Assembly: GCF_030815955.1 (NCBI RefSeq)
Contig: NZ_JAUSXK010000001.1
Span: forward strand, 3,224,001 to 3,288,000
Length of the DNA: 64,000 nt
From: Microbacterium murale
GTDB lineage: Bacteria > Actinomycetota > Actinomycetes > Actinomycetales > Microbacteriaceae
Direction of reading: 5' to 3'
Shown: in pieces, positions 18,510 to 26,214 of the stretch
Layout: every line of letters starts with the position of its first letter
How positions within the stretch are numbered: the stretch's first letter is position 1
Translations under genes and position numbers: made by a program
The notes under the pieces: model-generated
Databases searched by the model: none
What the model was told of the DNA's origin: nothing
The model's input: the letters and a program-made list of their open reading frames with translations, nothing else

Positions 18510-19940
18510 TCAGCGGCCCTGGAATCCGCCGCCCTGTGCACGACGTGATCCACGCGTGTCGACACGCTGGCCGACCTGCAGGCCACGGGAGCGCTCGCCC
18601 TGGCCGGAGCGTCCGCCTTCGCCGGAGCCCTGAGCTGCGGACTGTCCCTGGCCCTGAGGGCGACGACGACGGGCAGGCGAGCCGGACGCAGGACCGCCGC
18701 GTTGCTGAGGCTGACGCGGCTTCCTCGGCTGCTGTTGCTGCTGCGGCTGCACAGGTGCCGGACGCACGTGCGCTGCACGCTCGCCGACGAGATCGTTCAC
18801 GATGTTCGCATTGACATCTTCGAGGGCGGCAGCGATCTGCGCCTTGCGGAGGAGATCCTTCACATCGCGGCGCTGCTCGGGCAGCACGACGGTGACGACG
18901 GTGCCCGCGGCGCCTGCGCGCGCGGTACGTCCGGAGCGGTGCAGGTACGCCTTGTGCTCCATGGGCGGGTCGACGTGCACGACGAGGTCGACGTTGTCGA
19001 CGTGCACGCCGCGTGCGGCGACGTCGGTGGCGACGAGTACGCGTACGCCGCCGTCAGCGGGATCGGACGAGAACGCGCTCAGGTTGCGCTCGCGCGCGTT
19101 CTGCGAGAGGTTGCCGTGCAGGTCGACAGCGGGGATGCCCGAGGCGGTGAGCTGCTTGGCGAGCTTCTTCGCCTGGTGCTTGGTGCGGGTGAAGAGGATA
19201 CGGCGGCCGGTACCGGATGCGAGGTCGCGGACGAGGCCGGTCTTGTGCTCGGTGGAGGTCGTGACCAGCACGCGGTGCGTCATCTCGCCGACCGGCACAC
19301 TGGCCTCATCGACCTCGTGGCTGATCGGGTTCGAGAGGAAGCGACGGGCGAGCGAATCGATGCCGCGGTCGAGCGTCGCGCTGAACAGCAGACGCTGGCC
19401 GCCGGCGGGCGTCGCCGTGAGAATGCGTGTGACGCCGGGGAGGAACCCGAGGTCGGCCATGTGGTCAGCCTCATCGAGGACGGCGACCTCGACGGAATCG
19501 AGGTGCACGACCTTCTGCTTCATGAGGTCTTCGAGCCGGCCAGGGCACGCGACGACGATGTCGACGCCGCTGCGCAGCGCCTGCTCCTGCGGACGCTGGC
19601 TGACGCCGCCGAACACGGTGGTGACGCGCAGGCCGACGGCTGCGGCGAGAGGTGCGACGACCGCGGCGATCTGCGTGGCCAGCTCGCGGGTAGGTGCGAG
19701 GATGAGGCCGCGCGGGTGGCCAGGGCGGCTCTTGCGGCCCGAATCCGTCAGGCGTGCGACGAGCGGGATGGCGAAGGCGATGGTCTTGCCGCTGCCGGTG
19801 CGGCCACGACCGAGCAGGTCTCGTCCTGCGAGTGAGTCGGGAAGCGTATCGCGCTGAATGGCGAATGCCTCGGTCTTGCCTTCGGCAGCAAGGACAGAGG
19901 CGAGGGGCGCAGGCACGCCGAGTTCGAGAAAGGTAGGCAT
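18510..19940 (-). CDS. DEAD-box ATP-dependent RNA helicase with basic Gln/Arg/Gly-rich tail
   Basis: A 476-residue RNA helicase, probably acting on ribosome assembly or mRNA turnover. Conserved motifs appear in order: LLGRGRTGSGKT (I), PTRELATQI (Ia), VLDEADHMADLG (II), LLFSATLD (III), ATDVAARGVHVD (V) and HRSGRTARAG (VI). The first position of the Q-motif region is AFAIQRDTLPDSLAG. Residues after about 395 are a low-complexity tail rich in Gln, Arg, Gly and Pro, typical of RNA-annealing tails. The gene has an unusually long upstream region (see 19941-20226). A second DEAD-box gene lies at 45236. Confidence 0.93.
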   Translation of the reverse strand: MPTFLELGVPAPLASVLAAEGKTEAFAIQRDTLPDSLAGRDLLGRGRTGSGKTIAFAIPLVARLTDSGRKSRPGHPRGLILAPTRELATQIAAVVAPLAAAVGLRVTTVFGGVSQRPQEQALRSGVDIVVACPGRLEDLMKQKVVHLDSVEVAVLDEADHMADLGFLPGVTRILTATPAGGQRLLFSATLDRGIDSLARRFLSNPISHEVDEASVPVGEMTHRVLVTTSTEHKTGLVRDLASGTGRRILFTRTKHQAKKLAKQLTASGIPAVDLHGNLSQNARERNLSAFSSDPADGGVRVLVATDVAARGVHVDNVDLVVHVDPPMEHKAYLHRSGRTARAGAAGTVVTVVLPEQRRDVKDLLRKAQIAAALEDVNANIVNDLVGERAAHVRPAPVQPQQQQQPRKPRQPQQRGGPASGSPARRRRPQGQGQSAAQGSGEGGRSGQGERSRGLQVGQRVDTRGSRRAQGGGFQGR

Positions 19941-20226
19941 AGAAGTACTCCGTGAGCACGCGTCAGCGCGCTTGATTCGTGTGGTGGGCGACCGCGCACA
20001 GGAAGTGCGCAGAGGTTCGCCGTTCGAAACGCCAACTGGTGGAGGAGCTGTTGAGCTCGCTACGGTCTTGACAGACCCCGTGACGACGACGCAGTTGCCT
20101 CAGATGGATCTGGACAACTGTTCAAGCATACCAGGGGTTGCATGCGTCAGGCTGCATGCGAGGCTCTCGTGTCGCGCGCCAGCATTTCGTTGGATTGTTA
20201 GTCCGCTCGTGTCTTCTCGCCAGCAC
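19941..20226 (-). other. Long leader/promoter region of the DEAD-box gene; no ORF seen
   Basis: This 286-base gap, upstream of the leftward DEAD-box gene and downstream of the leftward permease, shows no credible gene. On the minus strand TATGCT near 20127-20132 is a possible -10, which would give a leader of roughly 180 bases. Long 5' regions are known for cold-induced RNA helicase genes, so post-transcriptional control is plausible. Two TGCATGCG copies at 20139-20160 resemble weak versions of the operator seen in the neighbouring island but are off-consensus. Confidence 0.35.
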
Positions 20227-20264
20227 GACGAAGGCGCCCCACCACCAGGCGGGGCACCTTCGTC
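20227..20264 (-). terminator. Terminator of the NCS2 permease transcript
   Basis: Two 14-base arms (GACGAAGGCGCCCC at 20227-20240; GGGGCACCTTCGTC at 20251-20264) pair with one wobble, ten bases beyond the permease stop codon. The loop is about ten bases. The stem is followed by AAAA on the plus strand but by no T-run in the permease direction. Confidence 0.7.
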
Positions 20265-20273
20265 AAAAGCCGA

Positions 20274-21645
20274 TCACTCTGCGCTCGCAGTGGCAGCGGT
20301 TGTGGCCGGCTCCTTCTTCTTGTTCAACCCCAGCTCGTTGAGAAGCAGGTTGAGCACGAACGCGGCGATGCCTCCAGCGGCGATGCTGCTCGACAGCACT
20401 GGCTGCAGGAACTCAGGGAAGCCGTCGTAGAACGTCGGGACGCCAACCGGGATCATGGCGAACGCGAATGCGATTCCGACGATGAACATGTTGCGGGTAA
20501 CTGCCGAGGTCAGCGGTTGCCAGCATCCTCACTCCCACGGCCGCGATGGTACCGAACATCACGACAGTGATGCCGCCGAGCACAGGCTTGGGGAGGCCCG
20601 CAGCGATCTGCCCCAGCGGTGCAATGAATCCGAACAGGATCAGGAAGACTCCCGCCAGCGCGACCACCCAGCGTGAGTACACCCTCGTCACCTGCGCCAG
20701 TCCGACGTTGTTCGCGAACGCGGTCAGCGAGAACGGCGATAGCAGCGCGCCGAGCGCTGTGCCGAACCCATCCGCAAGCAATGCCCGCGAGACCTGCTTC
20801 GGTCCCGTCTTGCGACCCACGATCTGGCCGATCGCGAGCACATCTCCGGTCGATTCGACGAGACACACGAACTGCACGATGAGGATCGGAATGATCGCGC
20901 CGAGGATGAACTCGGGCGGGCCGAACATGAGCGGCTGCGGCACCTGCATCAGAGGCACCTCGGCGGCGGAGGAGAAATCCACGCGACCCAAGAACGCGGC
21001 GATGACGGTGCCGATGACGAGTGCGATAAGGATCGACAGTTGCTTCCACAAACCCCGACCCATCCGGTCGATGATGAGCACCAGTGCGATGGCGATGATT
21101 GCCAGCACATAGCCGATCGGAGAGGCGAAATCGGGATCGTCCGCTTGCCCTGTGATCAGCCCCGCCGACTTCGGCATCAGCGAGATGCCGATGATCGCGA
21201 TCACGGTGCCGGTGACGACCGGCGGGAAGAAGCGCAGCAGCTTCGCGAAGAACGGCGCCACGATAACCGTGACGACTCCGGCTATCATCGTCGCGCCGTA
21301 CAGCGCGGGCAGGCCGTACGCTTCTCCGATCATGATTGCCGGGCCGATCGAGGTGAACGAGGCGCCCATCAGAAGCGGGTAGCGGACGCCCACCTTCCAG
21401 ATGCCTACGGTCTGCAGGATCGTCGCGAACCCGGCTACGGTCAGGTTGGCGGCCACGAGGGCGGCGATCTCGGCGTTGGTCAGGCCCAGGGCGAGGCCAA
21501 CGACGAGTGGGGTAGTGATCAGGCCGCCGTAGCAGATCAGCACGTGTTGCAGCGCGAATGGGATCATCCGGGCGACGGGTGGCAATTCGTCGACCTCGTC
21601 GACCTGCCTTCCGGATGCTGCCTTTGTCGATCTTGTCTTCCTCAT
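20274..21645 (-). pseudogene. NCS2 family (xanthine/uracil-type) permease, frameshifted near the C-terminus
   Basis: Nucleobase:cation symporter-2 family transporter, about 455 residues if repaired. The start ATG at 21645 follows GGAGGAACC and gives MRKTRSTKAASGRQVDEVDE. The main frame carries the family core (LICYGGLITTPLVVG; VGVRYPLLMGASFTSIGPAI; VESTGDVLAIGQIVGRKTG; GLPKPVLGGITVVMFG) up to VRMLATADL near 20510. The conserved continuation (LTSAVTRNMFIVGIAFAFAM, then the C-terminal helix) is in another frame ending at 20274. The break lies between about 20505 and 20520. A 5-base contraction of TGACCTGACC to TGACC would explain it. Members take up uracil, xanthine, urate and related heterocycles; it sits downstream of a deaminase-like amidohydrolase on the same strand. 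Either a true inactivation or a sequence error. Confidence 0.85.
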
Positions 21646-21794
21646 GGTTCCTCCACATCGAGTCATTCGAAAGCGAGCGCGGATAGCGCGAGCGTGACCC
21701 TGGATCGGGTCGTCATGCGTTTCAGTTGTTAATGCCCACGGGTGCGGGGGAGGAACCGCGAGCTGGAAGGATCTGTGTCGGCACGAGACCGATG

Positions 21795-23201
21795 TCAAGG
21801 GGTGAGCACAGAGCCCGGTACGGCGGCGAGCGACGGGCGGCGCTCGATCAGGTGGTGTGCGGCCTCGTTCGCCTCAGCGATCACCCCGGCCTCATCCAGA
21901 GTGTGCACCACGCCATCGGAGAAGACGACCCGTCCGCCGACCATGGTCAGCACGACGTCCGAGCCGCGAGTCGAATACACGAGCGTCGAGATCGGGTCGT
22001 GCACTGGCTGCTGGTGCGCCCCGGAGAGGTCCACCGCCACGATGTCGGCGAGGAGCCCCACGGCTAGTTCGCCGACGTCGAACCCGGTGTAGTTGCCACC
22101 TTCGCGGGTGCCGAGCGCGAGCGACTCGTGGGCGCGGAGCGTGGTTGGATCGAGTGTGGCCAGGCGCTGGATGAAGATCGCCTGCTTCATGCACTCGAAA
22201 GGATCCTGACGGTGTCCGCAGCTGGGTCCGTCGGTACCGAGGCTGACCGGGATACCGCGTTCGAGCATTTTCCCAAGCCGGATGGATCCTGATGCGAGGT
22301 ACGCGTTGGACGTCGGATTGTGCGCGACCGACGCCCCGGATGCGGCGATGGCGTCGAGCTCGGCGTCGTCGAGCCAGATCGCGTGCGCCAGGGTTGCCCG
22401 CTCGTCGAGCAAACCCTCTCTGGCGAGCCACAGCACCGGGCGGATGCCGTATTCCTCAAGGTAACTCTCCGGGTCCTTAGGCCCCTCGGAGCAATGCGTG
22501 TGCCAGCGTGTGCCGAGCTCGCGGGCGAGCTCTATCGATGCCGCCATCAGGTCTTGATCAAGGTAGCTGAGGTTCACCGGCCCTGGCCAGACCTCCACGC
22601 GGGACCCGGCCGGGTGCACTGCGGCGGCGTCCCGAGTGATCGCGATCTCGTCCTGGGTGTCATAGCGGTACAGCTGTTCGGGCTGTCCGCGGCGGACGCC
22701 GATCTTGCTTCGCCTGCCCAGGACGCCGCGAGCTACGGCGCCGCGGAGACCTACATCTTCGATTGCGGCGGCGACGGCGAGGGTCGTGTCGAGGTCAGTG
22801 GGTGCATAGTGATTGTCGATGACGGTGGTGATGCCGGAGCGCACGGCCTCTAGTGCGCCCAGTCGGGCGGCAGCTCGGGCATCCGCCGGCGTCATGGCGA
22901 TCGCGTAGGGCCACATGAAGTTGCACAGCCACGGCCAGATCGACTGCCCCTCGCCGAGGCCCCGGGCCAGTGCCTGGAAGAGGTGGTTGTGGCCATCGAC
23001 GAATCCGGGCATCAGCGCGGTCCCTGGCAGATCGATCACCTTCGCCGACTGCCAGCTGGAGAGTTCATCGCGGGTGCCGACCGCGGCGATACGGTCGCCC
23101 CGGATGGCCACGGCCGCATCGGTGATGATGCGGCGGTCCTGGCCGGACGTCACCAACCAGCTGGCTCGTATCAGCACATCGCACGGGTTCATCTCGGTCA
23201 C
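21795..23201 (-). CDS. TRZ/ATZ-type amidohydrolase (deaminase/chlorohydrolase family)
   Basis: A 468-residue metal-dependent hydrolase of the amidohydrolase superfamily, subtype III, which includes guanine/8-oxoguanine deaminases, cytosine-like deaminases and triazine hydrolases. Metal ligands and acid/base residues are in LMPGFVDGHNHLFQAL (HxH), HTHCSEGPKD, THALAHAIW-like LAHAIWLDDAELD and LGTDGPSCGHRQDPF. It most resembles 8-oxoguanine deaminase-like enzymes, so an amino- or halo-substituted N-heterocycle is a reasonable guess. The GTG at 23201 is preferred to an upstream in-frame ATG because GAAGGAGC (GCTCCTT on the plus strand, 23207-23213) sits just before it and the promoter described at 23241-23277 overlaps the longer form. 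The permease follows 149 bases downstream on the same strand. Confidence 0.88.
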   Translation of the reverse strand: MTEMNPCDVLIRASWLVTSGQDRRIITDAAVAIRGDRIAAVGTRDELSSWQSAKVIDLPGTALMPGFVDGHNHLFQALARGLGEGQSIWPWLCNFMWPYAIAMTPADARAAARLGALEAVRSGITTVIDNHYAPTDLDTTLAVAAAIEDVGLRGAVARGVLGRRSKIGVRRGQPEQLYRYDTQDEIAITRDAAAVHPAGSRVEVWPGPVNLSYLDQDLMAASIELARELGTRWHTHCSEGPKDPESYLEEYGIRPVLWLAREGLLDERATLAHAIWLDDAELDAIAASGASVAHNPTSNAYLASGSIRLGKMLERGIPVSLGTDGPSCGHRQDPFECMKQAIFIQRLATLDPTTLRAHESLALGTREGGNYTGFDVGELAVGLLADIVAVDLSGAHQQPVHDPISTLVYSTRGSDVVLTMVGGRVVFSDGVVHTLDEAGVIAEANEAAHHLIERRPSLAAVPGSVLTP

Positions 23202-23217
23202 GGATCGCTCCTTCGCG

Positions 23218-23227
23218 TCGCATGCAA
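23218..23227. promoter_or_regulatory. Weaker operator-like palindrome in the amidohydrolase leader
   Basis: TCGCATGCAA differs at one position from TTGCATGCAA and lies 23 bases, about two helical turns, from the site at 23241-23250. It could give cooperative binding of the island's GntR protein. Confidence 0.35.
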
Positions 23228-23240
23228 CATCGGTGTCACA

Positions 23241-23250
23241 TTGCATGCAA
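23241..23250. promoter_or_regulatory. Probable GntR operator (TTGCATGCAA) at the leftward promoter
   Basis: A perfect 10-base palindrome placed immediately downstream of the -10 of the leftward amidohydrolase promoter, overlapping the expected transcription start. It matches TTRCATGYAA, shared with sites at 23339 and 25539, all inside the island encoding a GntR/FCD regulator. Confidence 0.6.
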
Positions 23251-23277
23251 AACTACACTCGAACGCGCGTGTGTCAA
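23250..23277 (-). promoter_or_regulatory. Promoter of the leftward amidohydrolase-permease unit
   Basis: On the minus strand TTGACA (23277-23272), 16 bases, then TAGTTT (23255-23250). The -35 is a full consensus match. The palindrome at 23241-23250 abuts the -10, a position suited to repression. Confidence 0.6.
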
Positions 23278-23338
23278 GGATCAGTTTGTCAGCTCCCTTC
23301 TCAATAGCGCCACAAGTGAGGCAAGTGACGCCAAGTAT

Positions 23339-23348
23339 TTACATGTAA
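23339..23348. promoter_or_regulatory. Probable GntR operator (TTACATGTAA) at the rightward promoter
   Basis: A perfect palindrome four bases upstream of the -35 of the rightward promoter. The symmetry extends further, with CAAGTATT on the left and AATACTTG on the right, off-centre by one base. Same motif as at 23241 and 25539. Confidence 0.6.
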
Positions 23349-23351
23349 TAC

Positions 23352-23380
23352 TTGACGGATGATCGTTCCTGTAGTTAGAT
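23352..23380 (+). promoter_or_regulatory. Promoter of the rightward ACMSD-like amidohydrolase
   Basis: TTGACG (23352-23357), 17 bases, TTAGAT (23375-23380). It would start transcription near 23387, about 110 bases before the ATG at 23497, and drive the amidohydrolase gene. Confidence 0.55.
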
Positions 23381-23496
23381 TCCGAGCACCGGACATCGCA
23401 GTCCGTCACTGACACGACGTGATCGATGCTCGGGCCCGAAGGTGCGTGTTGCGCGGCCGGGGACGACCATGCCAACCACGGATCGAGGAGAGATCA

Positions 23497-24513
23497 ATGA
23501 TCATCGATACCCATGTCCACCCGACCAACCTGGTCGACGAGGCGTGGCGCCACACCGGCACCCCGTTCACGGGCGAGCGCGCCATCGAAATGATGGACGG
23601 CCCGTTCTACGTCAACGGCAAGCCGCGACGCGTCGACGTCTCGTGCATCATGCCCCCGCCTGGCAACACCGCCTGGCGCGAGGGTAACAAGACCGGTCGC
23701 GAGGGCATCCGCGAGTACATGTCCTACGTGACCGAGCTCACGCAGCAGTACCCGGACCGTTTCGTCGGTCAGTTCATCTACAACCCGCGCTTCGGCCCGG
23801 AGAACGGCGCTGCGGAACTGGAGTTCCATGTCAAGGAGCACGGTTACAAGATGCTCAAGCTCCATGCGAACATGCACTCGTACCGCCCGGACCGCGCGCT
23901 GGACTGGCTGCGACCGGCGATGCGCAAGTGCGCCGAACTCGGCGTGACCGTGCTCATTCACACTGGCGACGGGCCGTATTCGATCCCGACGCAGTTCTAT
24001 CCGATCATCCGGGAGTTCCCGGACGTGAACTTCATCATCGGCCACTTCGGCGTGCAAACCGGCGGCGTGTACTGCTTCGAGGCGTTCTGGATGATCCAGG
24101 ACTCCCCGAACGTCTACGGCGAGTCCGGCTGGCTGCTGCAGTCGCGCATCGTCGAGTTCGCCAAGGAGATGCGCAAGAGCCGGCTCGTGTTCGGTACGGA
24201 CTCGCCGCCGAACGAGCCCGGAATGTGGGCCCGTGAGCTCGAGGTGCTCGGCCACAAGCCGCCGCAGGGCCTGAACACCTCTGAGGATGACCTCGAGGGC
24301 TACTTCGGCAACAACATGGCGAAGTTGCTCGGCCTCCAGCCGACGCCGCCGCCGAAGGATGTCGCTGAGGCTGAGGCTTACCTGCGCGGCGAGATCCCCC
24401 AGGCGTCCGCTGACAACCGTCATGCGGACCACTACCGCGGCTACGAGCCCGACTCGTGGGCGGACGATTCGTCTCCCGCGGAAATCGAGGCGCGCGCGGG
24501 GGCGCTGGCGTAG
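23497..24513 (+). CDS. ACMSD-like amidohydrolase (Amidohydro_2 family)
   Basis: A 338-residue TIM-barrel metal enzyme of the Amidohydro_2 family, which includes 2-amino-3-carboxymuconate semialdehyde decarboxylase, gamma-resorcylate and 5-carboxyvanillate decarboxylases, and lactone hydrolases. Likely ligands are the HxH of MIIDTHVHPTNLVDE, the His of TVLIHTGDGPYSIP, the His in FIIGHFGVQTGG and the Asp of LVFGTDSPPNEP. Both hydrolysis and non-oxidative decarboxylation are possible. ATG 23497 follows GAGGAGAG; an upstream in-frame start at 23419 lacks family similarity. A terminator follows, so this gene may be a single-gene transcript from the promoter at 23352. Confidence 0.85.
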   Translation: MIIDTHVHPTNLVDEAWRHTGTPFTGERAIEMMDGPFYVNGKPRRVDVSCIMPPPGNTAWREGNKTGREGIREYMSYVTELTQQYPDRFVGQFIYNPRFGPENGAAELEFHVKEHGYKMLKLHANMHSYRPDRALDWLRPAMRKCAELGVTVLIHTGDGPYSIPTQFYPIIREFPDVNFIIGHFGVQTGGVYCFEAFWMIQDSPNVYGESGWLLQSRIVEFAKEMRKSRLVFGTDSPPNEPGMWARELEVLGHKPPQGLNTSEDDLEGYFGNNMAKLLGLQPTPPPKDVAEAEAYLRGEIPQASADNRHADHYRGYEPDSWADDSSPAEIEARAGALA

Positions 24514-24526
24514 CCCGGCCGGAAGG

Positions 24527-24562
24527 CGAGGGGGTCGCGTCCTTCGGGACGTGGCCCCCTCG
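24527..24562 (+). terminator. Terminator after the ACMSD-like amidohydrolase
   Basis: A 16-pair stem (CGAGGGGGTCGCGTCC at 24527-24542 against 24547-24562, two G-U wobbles) with a TTCG tetraloop, 13 bases after the stop codon. Confidence 0.8.
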
Positions 24563-24672
24563 TGGCGGCTTTAGCATGAAGAGGGTTGAGTCAATCGCGC
24601 GGATGACGCGGGCGAACAGTCGGAGGCTCGGACGAAGAGGGCGGTATCGTCAGAGGGGGGAGGGCACAGCAT

Positions 24673-25395
24673 ATGTCGAGAGCAGCGTTGGCGACACTGA
24701 GGCCGCTCGTGGAGCGCGATCACCTCGCCGAGCGCACGTATCAGGTGATCCGTGCTGCCGTGCTGTCGGGGGATCTGCCTCCTGGCACGCCGCTCAGCGT
24801 GCCAGAGCTGGCCCGCCGGCTCGAGGTGAGCCGGAGTCCCGTTCGCGAGGCCGTGCAGAGGATCATCCACGACCAACTCGCAACTCACGTGCTGCACAGC
24901 GGTGCCGTCGTCAGCCGCGTCGACGGCGAGGACCTGCGCAGCCTGTATGTTGTGCGCGAGCTGCTGGAGGGCCTGGCTGCGCGGCTGGCGACGGAGGCCG
25001 CTGACCAGCCGGGTCTGGATGCTCTTTCGGACCTTCTCACTGAGCACGAGCGCCTCTTTGATGAGGGCGCCCGCGATGATGATGATGCTTCCGACGGTGG
25101 GCCGTCGGAAGAGGCTGGGCAACGCCACATCGAGCTGGACACCCGTTTCCACCGCGCGATCCGCGACCTTGCCGGCAACCACCACCTCAGCGACATCCTG
25201 GACTCGATCGTCGATCGTTCTCACTCGGCGATGCATACGTTATGGGGCGGCGAGGCTCCGGCGCGACTCGCCCTGGAGGAGCATCGGCGGATTGTCGAAG
25301 CGATGCTCTCCGGCGATCCGGCAGCCGCCGAGGAGGCCGCACGCGACCACGTCGTGAAGCTCGGCATCCGGTTGCGCCGCACGCCGACGCAGTAG
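24673..25395 (+). CDS. GntR family regulator, FadR subfamily (FCD domain)
   Basis: A 240-residue transcription factor. The winged helix-turn-helix occupies residues about 14-80 (RTYQVIRAAVLSGDLPPGTP; VPELARRLEVSRSPVREAVQ). The FCD ligand-binding domain follows, with the metal-binding pattern HIELDTRFHRAI, NHHLSDILDSIVDRS and HRRIVEAMLSGDP. FCD regulators usually repress catabolic genes until a carboxylic acid ligand binds. It sits between the ACMSD-like gene and ubiX and is the natural candidate to bind the TTRCATGYAA palindromes at 23241, 23339 and 25539. The ATG follows GGGGGGAGGG at a distance of about ten bases. Confidence 0.92.
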   Translation: MSRAALATLRPLVERDHLAERTYQVIRAAVLSGDLPPGTPLSVPELARRLEVSRSPVREAVQRIIHDQLATHVLHSGAVVSRVDGEDLRSLYVVRELLEGLAARLATEAADQPGLDALSDLLTEHERLFDEGARDDDDASDGGPSEEAGQRHIELDTRFHRAIRDLAGNHHLSDILDSIVDRSHSAMHTLWGGEAPARLALEEHRRIVEAMLSGDPAAAEEAARDHVVKLGIRLRRTPTQ

Positions 25396-25463
25396 GGCCG
25401 CCGCTTACGGCTGCAGTGTCGCGCTACGTCCACTCTTGCTACGTCGTCGTTTCGACCGCAAGG

Positions 25464-25473
25464 TTGCATGCAG
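25464..25473. promoter_or_regulatory. Weaker operator-like palindrome upstream of ubiX
   Basis: TTGCATGCAG matches the TTRCATGYAA motif at nine of ten positions, 75 bases upstream of the stronger site at 25539. Confidence 0.3.
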
Positions 25474-25523
25474 ATCAGGCGACTCGTCGTCGGCACTTGC
25501 CACTCTCTGCGGAATAATAAGGG

Positions 25524-25552
25524 TTGACGCTTCGTTTATTACATGCAATATT
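25524..25552 (+). promoter_or_regulatory. Promoter of the ubiX-ubiD-cobW operon
   Basis: TTGACG (25524-25529), 17 bases, AATATT (25547-25552). The palindrome at 25539-25548 occupies the spacer and the start of the -10, a classical repressor position. Confidence 0.6.
25539..25548. promoter_or_regulatory. Probable GntR operator (TTACATGCAA) in the ubiX promoter
   Basis: Third strong copy of TTRCATGYAA, extended to ATTACATGCAAT at 25538-25549, sitting between the -35 and -10 of the ubiX promoter. Binding here would block RNA polymerase. Confidence 0.6.
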
Positions 25553-25608
25553 CAGTGAATGAGCCGCACTCGCGACTCGAAGCCGCAATGATGCGAGAGG
25601 AGCACCCG

Positions 25609-26214
25609 GTGGAACGCACACCCAGACGCCTGATCGTCGCTCTCACAGGCGCGAGCGCGCCGCACCTCGGCATCCACCTGCTTGAGACGCTGCGCGATCT
25701 CGGAACCGTGCAGACCCACCTGATCATCTCCGGAGCTGCGCATCGTACGCTGGAGATCGAGACCGGCCGGCGGGCCTCCGACATCGCGTCGCTCGCCGAC
25801 GTCGTGCACTCGCGCAGCGACATCGCCGCGTCCATCGCCTCCGGATCGTTTCTCACGCTCGGCATGGTCGTCGTGCCGTGCTCGATGAAGACGCTCGCCG
25901 GCATCGCGCTCGGGTTCTCCAGCGACCTCATCACCCGCGCCGCTGACGTGACGCTGAAGGAACGCCGTCGCCTGGTGCTCGTCGCCAGGGAGACACCGCT
26001 CAGCCTCGTGCACCTGCGCAACATGGTCGCGGTCACAGAGGCAGGAGCGGTCGTGCTGCCGCCGATGCCTGCGTTCTATCAGCGGCCGCAGTCTATCGAC
26101 GACGTGCTGGCGCACCTCACCGGCAAGGTGCTCGATCAGTTCGGCATCGAGCACGACCTCTTCCCGCGCTGGCAGGGCGCACCAGTTACCGACCGTCAAG
26201 GAGCGACCGCATGA
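25609..26214 (+). CDS. ubiX: UbiX-type flavin prenyltransferase
   Basis: Makes prenylated FMN, the cofactor of UbiD decarboxylases, from reduced FMN and dimethylallyl phosphate. The 201-residue protein shows the FMN-binding start (LIVALTGASAPHLGIHLLE), the block CSMKTLAGIALGFSSDLITRAADV and the strongly conserved KERRRLVLVARETPLSLVHLRNM. The GTG at 25609 is preferred: GAGAGGAG lies six bases upstream, whereas a start at 25543 would overlap the promoter. The stop overlaps ubiD by four bases, so cofactor and enzyme are made together. The presence of its own ubiX argues that the linked UbiD is a dedicated catabolic enzyme. Confidence 0.93.
   Translation: MERTPRRLIVALTGASAPHLGIHLLETLRDLGTVQTHLIISGAAHRTLEIETGRRASDIASLADVVHSRSDIAASIASGSFLTLGMVVVPCSMKTLAGIALGFSSDLITRAADVTLKERRRLVLVARETPLSLVHLRNMVAVTEAGAVVLPPMPAFYQRPQSIDDVLAHLTGKVLDQFGIEHDLFPRWQGAPVTDRQGATA

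Noticed and set aside
20139..20160. Two TGCATGCG copies as extra GntR operators
   Set aside because: They fit the TTRCATGYAA motif at only eight of ten positions, lack AT flanks, and lie downstream of the permease, not at an island promoter.
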